The notes under the pieces are model-generated. The model was not told where the DNA came from. It saw nothing but the letters and a program-made list of their open reading frames with translations, and did no database searches. From Myxococcales bacterium (GTDB lineage Bacteria > Myxococcota > Myxococcia > Myxococcales > UBA5297), in the NCBI GenBank assembly GCA_031262165.1, contig JAISIF010000038.1:1-41401 (forward strand): a stretch of DNA of 41,401 nucleotides. Direction: 5' to 3'. Positions 1 through 8,390 of the stretch are shown here, one piece after another. Position numbers and translations under genes: made by a program. Numbering within the stretch: position 1 is the stretch's first letter; each line of letters begins with the position of its first letter.

Positions 1-120
1 CCGCTCCTCAACCCGCTCCTCAACCCGCTCCTCAACCCGCTCCTCAACCCGCTCCTCAACCCGCTCCTCAACCCGCTCCTCAACCCGCTCCTCAACCCGC
101 TCCTCAACCCGCTCCTCAGC
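1..120. repeat. 12-bp tandem repeat array (CCGCTCCTCAAC)
   Basis: Ten consecutive copies of the 12-base unit CCGCTCCTCAAC; nine are exact and the last ends in AGC. The array begins at the window edge, so its true length is unknown. The unit is a multiple of three, but no plausible gene start or coding context is visible around it. It abuts a strong hairpin and lies about 220 bases upstream of the HtrA-like gene. A minisatellite that varies between strains is the simplest reading. Confidence 0.95.
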
Positions 121-150
121 CCTCTCCCGCAAGCGGGAGAGGGAGATTTT
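120..150 (+). terminator. Perfect hairpin with T-run (terminator or REP-like palindrome)
   Basis: The arms CCCTCTCCCGC (120-130) and GCGGGAGAGGG (133-143) pair perfectly over 11 bp around a 2-base gap, followed by AGATTTTT. It could end a transcript arriving from outside the window. Related CTCCCG/CGGGAG hairpins occur at 24291-24318, 37535-37554 and 38341-38360, so this may instead be one member of a dispersed palindromic repeat family. Confidence 0.6.
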
Positions 151-174
151 TGAAGACTCACGAGATCAGCGGTT

Positions 175-197
175 CCCTCTCCGACTCGTGGAGAGGG
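175..197. repeat. Second palindrome, 8-bp arms
   Basis: CCCTCTCC (175-182) and GGAGAGGG (190-197) form an inverted repeat around a 7-base loop. It shares its outer sequence with the hairpin at 120-143, so the two form a tandem pair of related palindromes. No T-run follows. Confidence 0.6.
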
Positions 198-340
198 CGG
201 ACACGGCGTGCCGGGAGAGAATTTTCGGACAAGCCATCTCCCTCAATTGAATCCCCGACGACCGGGCTTGTCTGCCACCCGAACGACGTCGAGCTTTGCG
301 GCCTCCTCGACAACTTCTGAAACCCAGGAGGCCACCCGCG

Positions 341-1831
341 ATGAATCGCCTGTCCCTGCTCTGTCTCGTCCTGTCGTCGTGCGCCATGCCGCTCGCGGCG
401 CTGTCGCTGTCGGCCTGCTCGTCCCAAATCGCGGCAGCCTCTGCCTCTGCCACGGACGCAGCCTCCTCTCACTCGGGGCAGGCGCGGGCGAGCGTGCCAC
501 GGCCCATGCTGGCCCGCCTGGACCCGAGCGCGATCACGGGTTGCTCGATCGCCGATCTGGTCGAGCAGGTTCGGCCAGCCGTCGTGGGCATCACCACGCA
601 ACGCGAGGTCTCTGCCAAGAGGGGCGGTGACCTGCCGTTCTTCTTTGGCGGCCGCGGTGGTGGTGAGCAGGGCAGCGGATCGCGCATCGAGCGCGGGATT
701 GGCTCTGGCTTCATCATCGATTCGAGCGGGCTCGTCGTGACGAACCACCACGTCATCGATGGCGCGGACACACTCGACGTCCGGCTCTCTGATGGGACGG
801 TCCTGTCGGCCACGCTCAAGGGCGGCGACGCGCCCACGGACATCGCCCTGCTCGAGATCGTCGAGCCGCCCCAAAACCTGCCAACGGTCGAGCTCGGCGA
901 TTCGGATGGACTGCGCGTCGGCGACTGCGCGGTGGCCATCGGCGATCCCTTTGGCCTGGAGCTGACCGTCACACGCGGACTCATCTCGGCCAAGGCGCGC
1001 GAGATCACGAACCAGCCCTACGACCAGTTCCTCCAGACCGACGCGGCCATCAACCCTGGCAACTCGGGAGGGCCGCTCTTCGACATGGCCGGCCGCGTCA
1101 TCGGGATCAACACGGCCATCGTGGCCTCGGGACAAGGCATCGGCTTCGCGGTCCCGGTCAACCTGCTCAAGGCGCTCTTGCCCGACCTCGAAAAGAACGG
1201 CCGCGTGGTGCGCGGCTATCTGGGCATCGTCACCCAGACGCTGACCCCAGACCTGGCCGCGGCCCTGGAGACCGACGCGGAAAAAGGCGCGCTCGTGGCG
1301 CAGGTCGCGCTTGGTTCGCCCGCCGAAAAGGCCGGGATCGAGACCGGCGATCTGATCGTCGGCGTGCAGGGCAAGGCCGTCGAGGGCGCGAGCGACCTGT
1401 CGCGCGAGATCGCCGCGTTGGCACCCGGCACGCGCGTGACGCTCGAATGCTGGCGCACCGGAAAATCGAGGCAGGTCCAGGTGACGCTCGACGAGCGCCC
1501 CAATCGACTGGAGAACCAGCGACAGCCTTCACAGCAGGGTGGCGAGGAGGCGCCTCGCCTGGGCGTGCTGCTCCGCCAGCTCCCCGAATCAGTGGCCAGC
1601 GAGCTGGGCGTGAGCGGCGGGGCGCTCATCGCCCGCGTCGAGCCTGGATCGCGCGCGGCCCAGGCAGGGCTGCGGTCTGGCGATGTCATCGTCGAGATCA
1701 ACCACGACGAGGTCGCGAGCCCCTCGGCGCTGGTGCAGGCCATCCGCAAGCTCGGTGACAAGGCCTTCGTGTTGAGGGTGTTTCGCAATGGCCAGCCCGC
1801 CTTCGTGGCAGTGCCTCAACAGCGGCGTTGA
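341..1831 (+). CDS. HtrA/DegP-like serine protease, predicted lipoprotein, two PDZ domains
   Basis: This is a periplasmic trypsin-fold protease/chaperone of the DegP/DegQ/HtrA family, which degrades or refolds misfolded envelope proteins. The catalytic triad is visible as His137 in TNHHVIDGA, Asp167 in PTDIALL and Ser242 in NPGNSGGPLF. Two PDZ domains follow (roughly residues 285-380 and 400-490), as in DegP. The start at 341 was chosen over an ATG at 296 because AGGAGG lies about 9 bases upstream and the leader then reads as a signal peptide. That leader ends in the lipobox LSAC (Cys26), so the protein is probably lipid-anchored, unlike E. coli DegP. A Ser/Ala-rich linker and a Gly-rich loop precede the protease core. 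About 496 residues, a normal length. No regulatory site is recognisable beyond the upstream hairpins. Confidence 0.95.
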   Translation: MNRLSLLCLVLSSCAMPLAALSLSACSSQIAAASASATDAASSHSGQARASVPRPMLARLDPSAITGCSIADLVEQVRPAVVGITTQREVSAKRGGDLPFFFGGRGGGEQGSGSRIERGIGSGFIIDSSGLVVTNHHVIDGADTLDVRLSDGTVLSATLKGGDAPTDIALLEIVEPPQNLPTVELGDSDGLRVGDCAVAIGDPFGLELTVTRGLISAKAREITNQPYDQFLQTDAAINPGNSGGPLFDMAGRVIGINTAIVASGQGIGFAVPVNLLKALLPDLEKNGRVVRGYLGIVTQTLTPDLAAALETDAEKGALVAQVALGSPAEKAGIETGDLIVGVQGKAVEGASDLSREIAALAPGTRVTLECWRTGKSRQVQVTLDERPNRLENQRQPSQQGGEEAPRLGVLLRQLPESVASELGVSGGALIARVEPGSRAAQAGLRSGDVIVEINHDEVASPSALVQAIRKLGDKAFVLRVFRNGQPAFVAVPQQRR

Positions 1832-1852
1832 ACGCCTTGCCCCAGGGTGTGC

Positions 1853-1892
1853 CCTCGAATTCTCCCGTCGCCACGCTGGTCCGAATTCGAGG
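1853..1892. repeat. 10-bp inverted repeat between htrA-like gene and comEC
   Basis: CCTCGAATTC (1853-1862) and GAATTCGAGG (1883-1892) are perfect complements around a 20-base loop. It lies 21 bases after the protease stop codon. There is no T-run, so it may be a weak terminator or an mRNA-stabilising hairpin. Confidence 0.4.
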
Positions 1893-2016
1893 ACAGCCTC
1901 GCGTCTCGCGATGACGAATCGTTCGTTCGCTCCAATCACCCCAAAAGAATCATGGATTTTCAGCAGGCCATCGCCTCCTCCAGCGACTCCTTCTCTATCT
2001 AGACAGGAGCCTGGCC

Positions 2017-4569
2017 ATGCGACAGCACCCCGCCTCGCCCTCCGAGAGAGAGCGTGCCCTGGGAGGCAGGCCACTCCTGCTGTCCGCGCTCCTGTTCGCG
2101 CTCGGGATTGCCCTCGCCCCCTGGCTTCCGAGCCTCCCTGGCGTCATCGTCGCGCTCTGCGCCGCGTGCGCGCTGCTGGCCGCGCTGGGATCGCGCCGCG
2201 TTCCCCTGATCTGCTTCAGCCTGATCTCGCTCTCTTTCTTCCTGTGGGGCGTTGGCCTCGCTCAGCTGCGCGCCCGCGTCGAAGTCCCGCGGCTCCTGGA
2301 GGACGAAGAGGTCGTCGAAGGCCGCGTCGCGTCAGATCCCGAGGCGCGAGATGGGCGGACGCGCTTCATCCTGGAGGTCGCGCGCCTCCTGCGTCGGGAG
2401 GGCGTCCCCGTCGATGCGCGCTTCGGGGTTCGCCTGAGCGTGGAGGGCGACCCCGCCGTGTTTCGCGGCGACGTGCTGCGCGCCAAGGTGCGCCTGCGCC
2501 CGATCGACGGCCCGCAGAACTGGGGCGCTTCGGATCCGAGGCCAGGTCACGCTGCCCGAGGCGTCCTTTTCTTTGGCACCGTGGTGCGCGGTCAGTGGAG
2601 CGCCATTGGGCACCCACCGGTCGCCGCGAGCTTCCAGAAAGCCTATCGAGATCGCTTTGCCGCGCTGGTCGGGCGCGTGGTGGGCGATGGACCTGCCACT
2701 GCCGAGCTCATCCAAACGCTCGGCCTGGGCGATCGCGCCACGCTGCCCGAGGAGACCCTCGACGACTTTCGCGCGATCGGGCTCGCGCATTTGCTCAGCG
2801 TGTCTGGCCTCCACGTCGGGGTCGTGGCGCTCGGTTTTTATCGGCTCCTGCGCTGGCTCCTCACGCGGAGCGCGCGCCTGATCCTGCGCATCGACGTGCT
2901 GCGCCTCGCCAGCATCGGCGCACTCCCCATGGCCTGGGCCTACGTGTGTCTGACCGGCGCCGAAGTCCCGGCCATCCGCGCTGGCGTGATGGTGAGCGCC
3001 TTGTTTGCCGCGCGCATCCTCGACCGCGAGCAGGATGCCCCGAGCGCGCTCTGTCTCTCCGCGCTCCTCATCCTCGCGACCGATCCAGCGTCGCTGCGCG
3101 CCCTCTCGTTTCAGCTCTCGTTCGTCTCGATCGCCGCGCTGCTCGTGCTCCAGCCTCGATTCCGGCGCCTCTTTCCGACGATGCCGATCGCTCGAAGCGG
3201 CTGGCGTGCGCTCATCTCCAGAAGCGCCAACGCGCTCTTCAGCACGATCGCTGCGACGCTGGCGGCCTCGCTCGCGACGGCGCCCCTCGTGGCCAGCGCA
3301 TTTCAGCAGGCGTCTCTCATGGCCGTGGCCGCAAACGCCGCCGCGTTGCCCATCGGGAGCGCGCTCACGGTGCTCTCGGCAGCCGCCGCGCTCGCGATGC
3401 CGCTCAGCGATCACCTGGCAACCGCGATCCTATGGATCGCCGCTCCCCTGGCCAGAGGGCTCCTCGCGCTCGCCAACCTTCTGTCCACGCCAACGTGGGC
3501 CAGCCTCCACGTGGCATCGCCCACGCCCCTGTTCATCGCGGCGTTCTATGGCTCCCTGTTGGCGATCCCGCTCTGGGAGCGCTCGCACCGCGCGGCCGCG
3601 TGCCTGGCCATCGCCGGGCTCCTCACCTGTGGCATGAGCACCGCGTGGCCACTCGTCGATCGGCGACTCGACCGCTCCCTGCGCGTCACCTTTCTCGCGA
3701 TTGGCCAGGGTGACGCGGCGCTCGTCCGCTTCCCCCTTGGCCAGACCATGCTGATCGACGGCGGCGGTGATCCCGAGGGGCGCTGGAAGATCGGCGCGCA
3801 GGTCCTGCTCCCCGCGCTGCGGCGCCTGGGCATCCATCGGGTGGACACGCTCGTGCTCTCGCACCCGCACCCAGACCACGCGCTCGGCCTGATCGAGGTG
3901 GCCAGCGCGCTCGCGCCACGCGAGGTGTGGATCGGCGCCAACACAGCGAATGCACCGCTGACGCGAGCACTGCTCGATGCGTCGAATCAGGCAGAGATCC
4001 ACGTGCTCGCCGCTGGAGATCGCCGATCGATCGATGGCGTCGAGATCGACGTGCTCCATCCACCCAGCCGAGACGTTGGCCTCCGCGAGAACGACGCGAG
4101 CCTGCTCATGAAGCTCCGCTGGGGCGAGGTCTCTTTCCTCTTCACCGGCGATCTCGAGCGGACCGAAGAGGCGCTGCTCGTCGAGGCGCGTTCGGACCTG
4201 CGCGCCACGGTGCTCAAGGTGCCTCACCACGGCAGCCGGACGAGCTCGACGCCAGCGTTCGTCGAGGCCATCTCGCCCGCGCACGCCGTGTTTTCGTGTG
4301 GCCGCGGCAACCTCTTCGGCTTTCCGAATCCAGAGGTCGTCGAGCGCTACGTCCACCAGGGCAGCGCGATTCATCGGACCGATCGCGAGGGCGCGATCAC
4401 CTTCGCGACGGATGGCCGCACTCTGCGGGTCGAGAAGCCGTTCGCGGACGAGGCTGGCGCGCGTGTGGCCCGGCGCTTTCTGCGATCGGCGCTCGACGCA
4501 CCCATGGCTTTTGAAGCAAAGGCGCGCGCCGACGTCTCGCCCGGGACGACCAAAGGGAAAACACCATGA
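2017..4569 (+). CDS. comEC: DNA internalization-related competence protein ComEC/Rec2
   Basis: ComEC forms the inner-membrane channel that takes up single-stranded DNA during natural transformation. The 850-residue protein has the full family architecture: N-terminal membrane segments with a DUF4131-like soluble part (to about residue 190), the polytopic Competence domain (about 220-540, including GLAHLLSVSGLHVG), and a C-terminal metallo-beta-lactamase domain. The latter shows the metal motif SHPHPDHALG near residue 617, an upstream IGQGDAALV strand, FTGDLE and KVPHHGS. CAGGAG precedes the start by about 7 bases. All domains look intact. No ComEA or pilus genes are nearby, which is common because competence genes are scattered. 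The stop overlaps the next start (ATGA), indicating translational coupling. Confidence 0.95.
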   Translation: MRQHPASPSERERALGGRPLLLSALLFALGIALAPWLPSLPGVIVALCAACALLAALGSRRVPLICFSLISLSFFLWGVGLAQLRARVEVPRLLEDEEVVEGRVASDPEARDGRTRFILEVARLLRREGVPVDARFGVRLSVEGDPAVFRGDVLRAKVRLRPIDGPQNWGASDPRPGHAARGVLFFGTVVRGQWSAIGHPPVAASFQKAYRDRFAALVGRVVGDGPATAELIQTLGLGDRATLPEETLDDFRAIGLAHLLSVSGLHVGVVALGFYRLLRWLLTRSARLILRIDVLRLASIGALPMAWAYVCLTGAEVPAIRAGVMVSALFAARILDREQDAPSALCLSALLILATDPASLRALSFQLSFVSIAALLVLQPRFRRLFPTMPIARSGWRALISRSANALFSTIAATLAASLATAPLVASAFQQASLMAVAANAAALPIGSALTVLSAAAALAMPLSDHLATAILWIAAPLARGLLALANLLSTPTWASLHVASPTPLFIAAFYGSLLAIPLWERSHRAAACLAIAGLLTCGMSTAWPLVDRRLDRSLRVTFLAIGQGDAALVRFPLGQTMLIDGGGDPEGRWKIGAQVLLPALRRLGIHRVDTLVLSHPHPDHALGLIEVASALAPREVWIGANTANAPLTRALLDASNQAEIHVLAAGDRRSIDGVEIDVLHPPSRDVGLRENDASLLMKLRWGEVSFLFTGDLERTEEALLVEARSDLRATVLKVPHHGSRTSSTPAFVEAISPAHAVFSCGRGNLFGFPNPEVVERYVHQGSAIHRTDREGAITFATDGRTLRVEKPFADEAGARVARRFLRSALDAPMAFEAKARADVSPGTTKGKTP

Positions 4570-5861
4570 ATCGTTCCTCGCTCCTGTGCCTCTCGCTGCC
4601 GCGGCCACTGTCGCTTTTCTGGATGCTCTGCCTCACGCTCGCGTGCAGCGATCCGAGCGCGCCCGCGCCACCGCCGCGCCACCTGAGCCAGGCAGAGCAG
4701 GCCGAGGTCGATCGCCACCTGCTCCAAGAGCGACCGAATCCCCAATTCCCCGCCTCGATCGAGATGGGCCATGGGCGCCTGCGCTACCTGGGCACGTCGC
4801 TGCGCTCTGCAGACAGGGGAGAGGGCAAGGCCACCTCCAAATCTTTCCAGCGTGGCGAGCGCGTTCGCGCCGCGCACTACTTCGAGGTGCTCGAAACGCT
4901 GGAGGGCGACGGCGGCAGCTGGAAGATCTTTCTGCACGTCGCCCCAGAGCGCTCGAAGAAGACGCTGATCAACGCCGACCACTTCCCTGTCCTGGGCCTG
5001 TGGTCCACACGCCACTGGAAGAAGGGCGATCTCATCGAGGACACGCACGACTTCACGATCCCCGAGAGTGCGCCCGATCGGCTGGTCGGCTGGCTTGGGC
5101 TCTATCGGCTCGATCGCCGAATGAAGGTCGATGCGCGCCAGAACCACGACGGCAGAGATCGCATCCGCGCCTTCCAGATCGATGTGACGGGCACGCGGCC
5201 TGTCCCCAAAGATCTGCCGAGCTACCGGGCCAAGAAGCGCACGGGCCCCATCGAGGTCGATGGCCGCCTGGACGACGCGGGCTGGCAGGCCGCGCCTTGG
5301 ACCGAGCCCTTTCGCCGCACGGGCGATGGCAAGAAGCCGCACTTTTCGACGCGGGCCAAGCTGAGCTGGGACGACGAGGCGCTCTACGTGGCCTTCGAGG
5401 TCGAGGACCGGGACATCTGGGCCACCCACACCGAGCGCGACGCCCCCATCTACGAGGAAGAGGTGGTCGAGATCTTCATCGACGCGGACGGCGATGGGCG
5501 CACCTACGACGAGCTGCAACTCTCGCCGCGTGGGGTCCAGTTCGACGCCGCTTTCACGGGACGGCGTCAGGGCATGAATCTCGGCTGGGATTCGGGCATG
5601 ACCTCGGCCGTCCACCTCAGAGGCACACTCGACGACGCGAGCGACCGCGACGAGGGCTGGAGCGCCGAGATGCGCATCCCCGTGGATCGGCTGACCGATG
5701 TGCCGCGCTGGCCGCCACGGCCCGGCGATCGCTGGCGCGTCAACCTCTACCGACTCGAGTGGCACTCGGAGCGGAAGCGCAACGAGGGGTCGGCATTCTC
5801 CCCTCCGCTCGTGGGCGATTTCCACCACCTGCCGCGCTTCGGATGGCTCGAATTCGAGTGA
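4566..5861 (+). CDS. Lipoprotein with Ig-like N-terminal region and C-terminal CBM9-like domain
   Basis: The 431-residue protein starts with a signal peptide ending in the lipobox LTLAC, so it should be lipid-anchored. Residues about 90-215 look like a beta-sandwich of the kind found at the C-terminus of some membrane glycosyltransferases (HWKKGDLIEDTHDFTIPE...LGLYR). Residues about 225-430 resemble family-9 carbohydrate-binding or DOMON-like modules: GPIEVDGRLDDAGWQ, ARLSW-type strand, EDRDIWATHTERDAPIYEEE and the acidic loop IDADGDG. Such domains bind sugars or haem, and no catalytic domain is visible. The gene overlaps comEC by four bases and is probably co-transcribed with it. The ligand cannot be told from sequence. 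Confidence 0.75.
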   Translation: MNRSSLLCLSLPRPLSLFWMLCLTLACSDPSAPAPPPRHLSQAEQAEVDRHLLQERPNPQFPASIEMGHGRLRYLGTSLRSADRGEGKATSKSFQRGERVRAAHYFEVLETLEGDGGSWKIFLHVAPERSKKTLINADHFPVLGLWSTRHWKKGDLIEDTHDFTIPESAPDRLVGWLGLYRLDRRMKVDARQNHDGRDRIRAFQIDVTGTRPVPKDLPSYRAKKRTGPIEVDGRLDDAGWQAAPWTEPFRRTGDGKKPHFSTRAKLSWDDEALYVAFEVEDRDIWATHTERDAPIYEEEVVEIFIDADGDGRTYDELQLSPRGVQFDAAFTGRRQGMNLGWDSGMTSAVHLRGTLDDASDRDEGWSAEMRIPVDRLTDVPRWPPRPGDRWRVNLYRLEWHSERKRNEGSAFSPPLVGDFHHLPRFGWLEFE

Positions 5862-6059
5862 GGCGCGCCGTCGTGCTGGGCTCGACCGAGGGCCGTTCTA
5901 TCGGTTCCGCTCGCGCCGATCCCGGTCGCCGAGGAGGACTCCAAAGAACAGCCTTCCTCTTGCGAAGAAAGGCGGCCCAAAGGGTCAGCGGGCGGGCGTG
6001 AACGATGAACGAGGCGTCACTCGGTCGATCGTTCGATGCCTGGCGCGCGCGGATCTCAC

Positions 6060-6233
6060 TCACTCACTCTCGTCGTCGCCCTCACCATCCCCCTCGCCGT
6101 CTTCTGCGTCCTCGTCGTCCTCTTCCTCCTCGGCGCTGTCGAAGAGATAGGCGAGCTGGTCGTATTGCTCCAGGCGCTCGTATTCATCCTCGTCATCACC
6201 GTCGAGTCGCGGCTCGAACCCATCCTCCACCAT
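6060..6233 (-). CDS. Small strongly acidic protein (57 aa)
   Basis: Reading from ATG at 6233 on the minus strand gives a 57-residue protein. Its N-terminal half contains DEYERLEQYDQLAYLFD and its last 25 residues are almost all Glu, Asp and Gly. The start is set by a very strong AAGGAGG about 8 bases upstream (6242-6249), which argues that this short frame is a real gene. No family is recognised. Acidic-tailed small proteins of this kind are often uncharacterised and may bind basic partners or cations. It is convergent with the CBM9-like gene and divergent from folD. Confidence 0.6.
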   Translation of the reverse strand: MVEDGFEPRLDGDDEDEYERLEQYDQLAYLFDSAEEEEDDEDAEDGEGDGEGDDESE

Positions 6234-6407
6234 GTCCACGGCCCTCCTTCGTGCGCCGAAAGTAGGCATGGCGTGTCAGCGCAGCAGCCCAGGCGCGCGG
6301 GCTTTTTGGGACGCGTGCGGCCAGCGCGAAAACCCAGGCATCGCGCCGCGCTCCGCGCTAAGGGCGCGCGCTTTTCGAAGCGACCTCGACCACGGAGCCC
6401 ATCGCCC

Positions 6408-7310
6408 ATGACCGACACCAACCTCCTCGACAACCGCCCCCCACCTCGCTGGATCGATGGGCAGGCACTCGCTGCCCGTGTCCGTGCCGAACTGAAGCGG
6501 AAGGTTCAGGAGGCGAGCGAGCGCGGCCTCACACCAGGCCTCGCCGTGGTCCGCGTCGGCGAAGATCCCGCCTCGAAGAGCTACGTCGGCGCCAAGGTCC
6601 GGGCGTGCGCGGAGGTCGGCTTCCACTCGCGCCACATCTCCTTGCCCGCGACCACGACCGAGGCCGAGCTCCTCGATCGGATCGACGCGCTCAACCGCGA
6701 CCCCGCCATCCACGGGATTCTCGTCCAGCTCCCGCTTCCGCCAAGCATCGACGAAGCGCGCGTGCTCGGCGCCATCGATCCCGCCAAGGACGCCGATGGG
6801 TTCCACCCGCTCAACGTCGGGCGCCTCCTCCTCGGCCTCGACGCGCCCGTGCCCTGCACGCCCAAGGGCATCCTGCGCCTCCTCGACGAGGCGGGCGTGG
6901 ATCTGCGCGGCAAGCGTGTCGTCGTGATTGGCCGCTCGAACATCGTGGGCAAGCCCGTCGCCCTGCTCCTGCTCGCCCGCGACGCGAGCGTGGCGATCTG
7001 CCACTCGAAGACCGCCGACCTGCCAGAAGAGGTGCGGCGTGCCGACGTCATCATCGCCGCCGTGGGCTGCCCAGCCCTGATCAAGCCCGACTGGATCAAG
7101 CCCGGCGCGATCATCATCGACGTCGGGATCAACCGGACAGCGGCGGGCAAACTCGTCGGCGACGTGGAGCCCACCTGCTTCGATCGAGCGACAGCCATGA
7201 CGCCCGTGCCCGGCGGCGTCGGTCCCATGACCGTGGCCATGCTTCTCGACAATACTTTTGAATTGTTTTGCCGTGGGCTCGATTATCGATCGACTGTCGT
7301 CGAAGAATGA
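6408..7310 (+). CDS. folD: Bifunctional methylenetetrahydrofolate dehydrogenase / methenyltetrahydrofolate cyclohydrolase FolD
   Basis: FolD interconverts 5,10-methylene- and 10-formyl-tetrahydrofolate in cytosolic one-carbon metabolism. The 300-residue protein shows the catalytic-domain signatures SYVGAKVRACAEVG (with the family's Tyr-x3-Lys), GILVQLPLP and KDADGFHPLNVG, then the NADP-binding motif VVIGRSNIVGKPVA and the C-terminal PGGVGPMTVAMLLDNT. The frame is open further upstream to 6036, but that stretch overlaps the acidic-protein gene and lacks family similarity. The ATG at 6408 gives the normal FolD length. A hairpin terminator follows directly, so this looks like a single-gene transcript. 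Confidence 0.97.
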   Translation: MTDTNLLDNRPPPRWIDGQALAARVRAELKRKVQEASERGLTPGLAVVRVGEDPASKSYVGAKVRACAEVGFHSRHISLPATTTEAELLDRIDALNRDPAIHGILVQLPLPPSIDEARVLGAIDPAKDADGFHPLNVGRLLLGLDAPVPCTPKGILRLLDEAGVDLRGKRVVVIGRSNIVGKPVALLLLARDASVAICHSKTADLPEEVRRADVIIAAVGCPALIKPDWIKPGAIIIDVGINRTAAGKLVGDVEPTCFDRATAMTPVPGGVGPMTVAMLLDNTFELFCRGLDYRSTVVEE

Positions 7311-7327
7311 TGATCCGAAAAAATAAA

Positions 7328-7370
7328 ATCCCCCGGGCTCCTCGCTCGCGCGACATTCCGGGGGATCTTT
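7328..7370. terminator. Bidirectional intrinsic terminator between folD and convergent lipoprotein gene
   Basis: ATCCCCCGG (7328-7336) pairs with CCGGGGGAT (7358-7366). CTTT follows on the plus strand, and the A-rich stretch before the stem gives a T-run on the minus strand. It sits between the convergent folD and 7404-7976 genes, 18 bases past the folD stop, and can serve both. Confidence 0.8.
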
Positions 7371-7403
7371 CATTCATCTCGATGCCACTATTGATTTTTA
7401 TGA

Positions 7404-7976
7404 CTACCTGATCTCGACCACGAATCCATTCTCGAAGCGGACGGTCGTCCGGCGGGCTCGATTCAAAAAATATGTCCACAGATCGGCGTCGAGTGAGGGG
7501 GTCTGGTGAATGGGCGGTATTCCCATCGCGTAGAGGACACCTTGCTTCGACATGCCGAGGAAGGCCTTACCCGCCCTGATGCCTTCCTGATCGATCTCCG
7601 GCAAACCACTGACGTCGTCGCACTGCGGAACGAAGAATTGCGAGAAATACTGGATGTGGTCGGCCTTGATATATTTTTCATAAACCCACGTGTATTCGAC
7701 ACCCGTCTCGAGGCGGAATTTGATTCCCCTTTTGTTGGCGCCAACGATCGTGACCGGGGTGCAGCGCGGCAACATGAATTCACTGGGTTTATAATTGACG
7801 TCATAAACGACATGTCGCTTGGCGTCTGGGTGTAGGTTGAATTATGTCTGAACCACGGCGCCAGTCTCCAAATAAGCCAATTCTGGATTGCTGGAGAACT
7901 TCTGCGGACCCGAGGCGCAGGCCGTCACCATGGCCGTCGAAGCCAAAACAAGGGCAATGACAAAAAGCCGTCTCAT
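7404..7976 (-). pseudogene. BamE/SmpA-like lipoprotein gene interrupted by an in-frame TAA
   Basis: An ATG at 7976, preceded by GAGGAG, begins a signal peptide with lipobox VTAC. This frame stops at TAA (7842-7844) after 44 codons. The same frame continues past that stop with FNLHPDAKRHVVYDVNYKP, then a further 120-odd residues to a second stop at 7404. The downstream part has an SH3-like stretch (CTPVTIVGANKRGIKFRLE) and a C-terminal segment like BamE/SmpA folds: LGMSKQGVLYAMGIPP, DLWTYFLNRA and VRFENGFVVEI. One nonsense change in an otherwise intact gene of about 190 codons explains this best. The downstream part has no signal peptide of its own, so it should not be exported if translated alone. 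A sequencing error or stop-codon readthrough are alternatives. The function is unknown; BamE-like proteins help outer-membrane protein assembly. Confidence 0.8.
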
Positions 7977-8390
7977 ATTATCTCCTCGATTGAAAACCAG
8001 GAACACCGCGCCGACGATTTCCGGGAGCAAATGCCCTGGAGAAATAAAGGGCGCGGAAACTGACAGGATTCACTGGAAGATCAAGTTTTATCTGATCGCT
8101 GTCCAAATCACATGATGGGGAAGATGAAACCAATGAATCATTTGAATAAAATGACGACGCATCATTCGAATTCTTCGAAAACACCCGCGATTGGAATCGA
8201 GACGTGTTTTCCGAGGGGCTTTGCGCTCAACGCCCTGTGATCGTCATTCGACATCAAAAATAGAACTCGATTGCGCTGATTCATCCCCTTGTTCGCCGTG
8301 ACGATGTCTGGGCAAAGGCGCGGGCGCCTCTCTTTCAACCAGCGCCCGACATCCGAAAAATGACTTCCCCCTCTGCGAGTTGACTGTCCC
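7977..8390. other. Intergenic region between divergent genes
   Basis: About 410 bases separate the divergent lipoprotein gene (minus) and the permease gene (plus), so promoters for both should lie here. Base composition is more AT-rich than in the flanking genes. No repeat, RNA gene or conserved operator was recognised, and the short frames inside show no family similarity. Confidence 0.6.

Noticed and set aside
1-120. CRISPR array
   Set aside because: The repeats are directly adjacent 12-base units with no spacers.
296-340. Upstream ATG for the HtrA-like gene
   Set aside because: It would add a basic, signal-destroying leader, while the ATG at 341 has AGGAGG upstream and yields a lipoprotein signal.
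158-1135. Long minus-strand frame opposite the protease gene
   Set aside because: It is antisense to a clearly real gene in GC-rich DNA, with the Arg/Asp-rich composition of a shadow frame.
6290-6320. Terminator on the plus strand before folD
   Set aside because: A short AGCCC/GGGCT stem with five Ts is visible, but no plus-strand transcript clearly needs it, so it was not listed as a feature.
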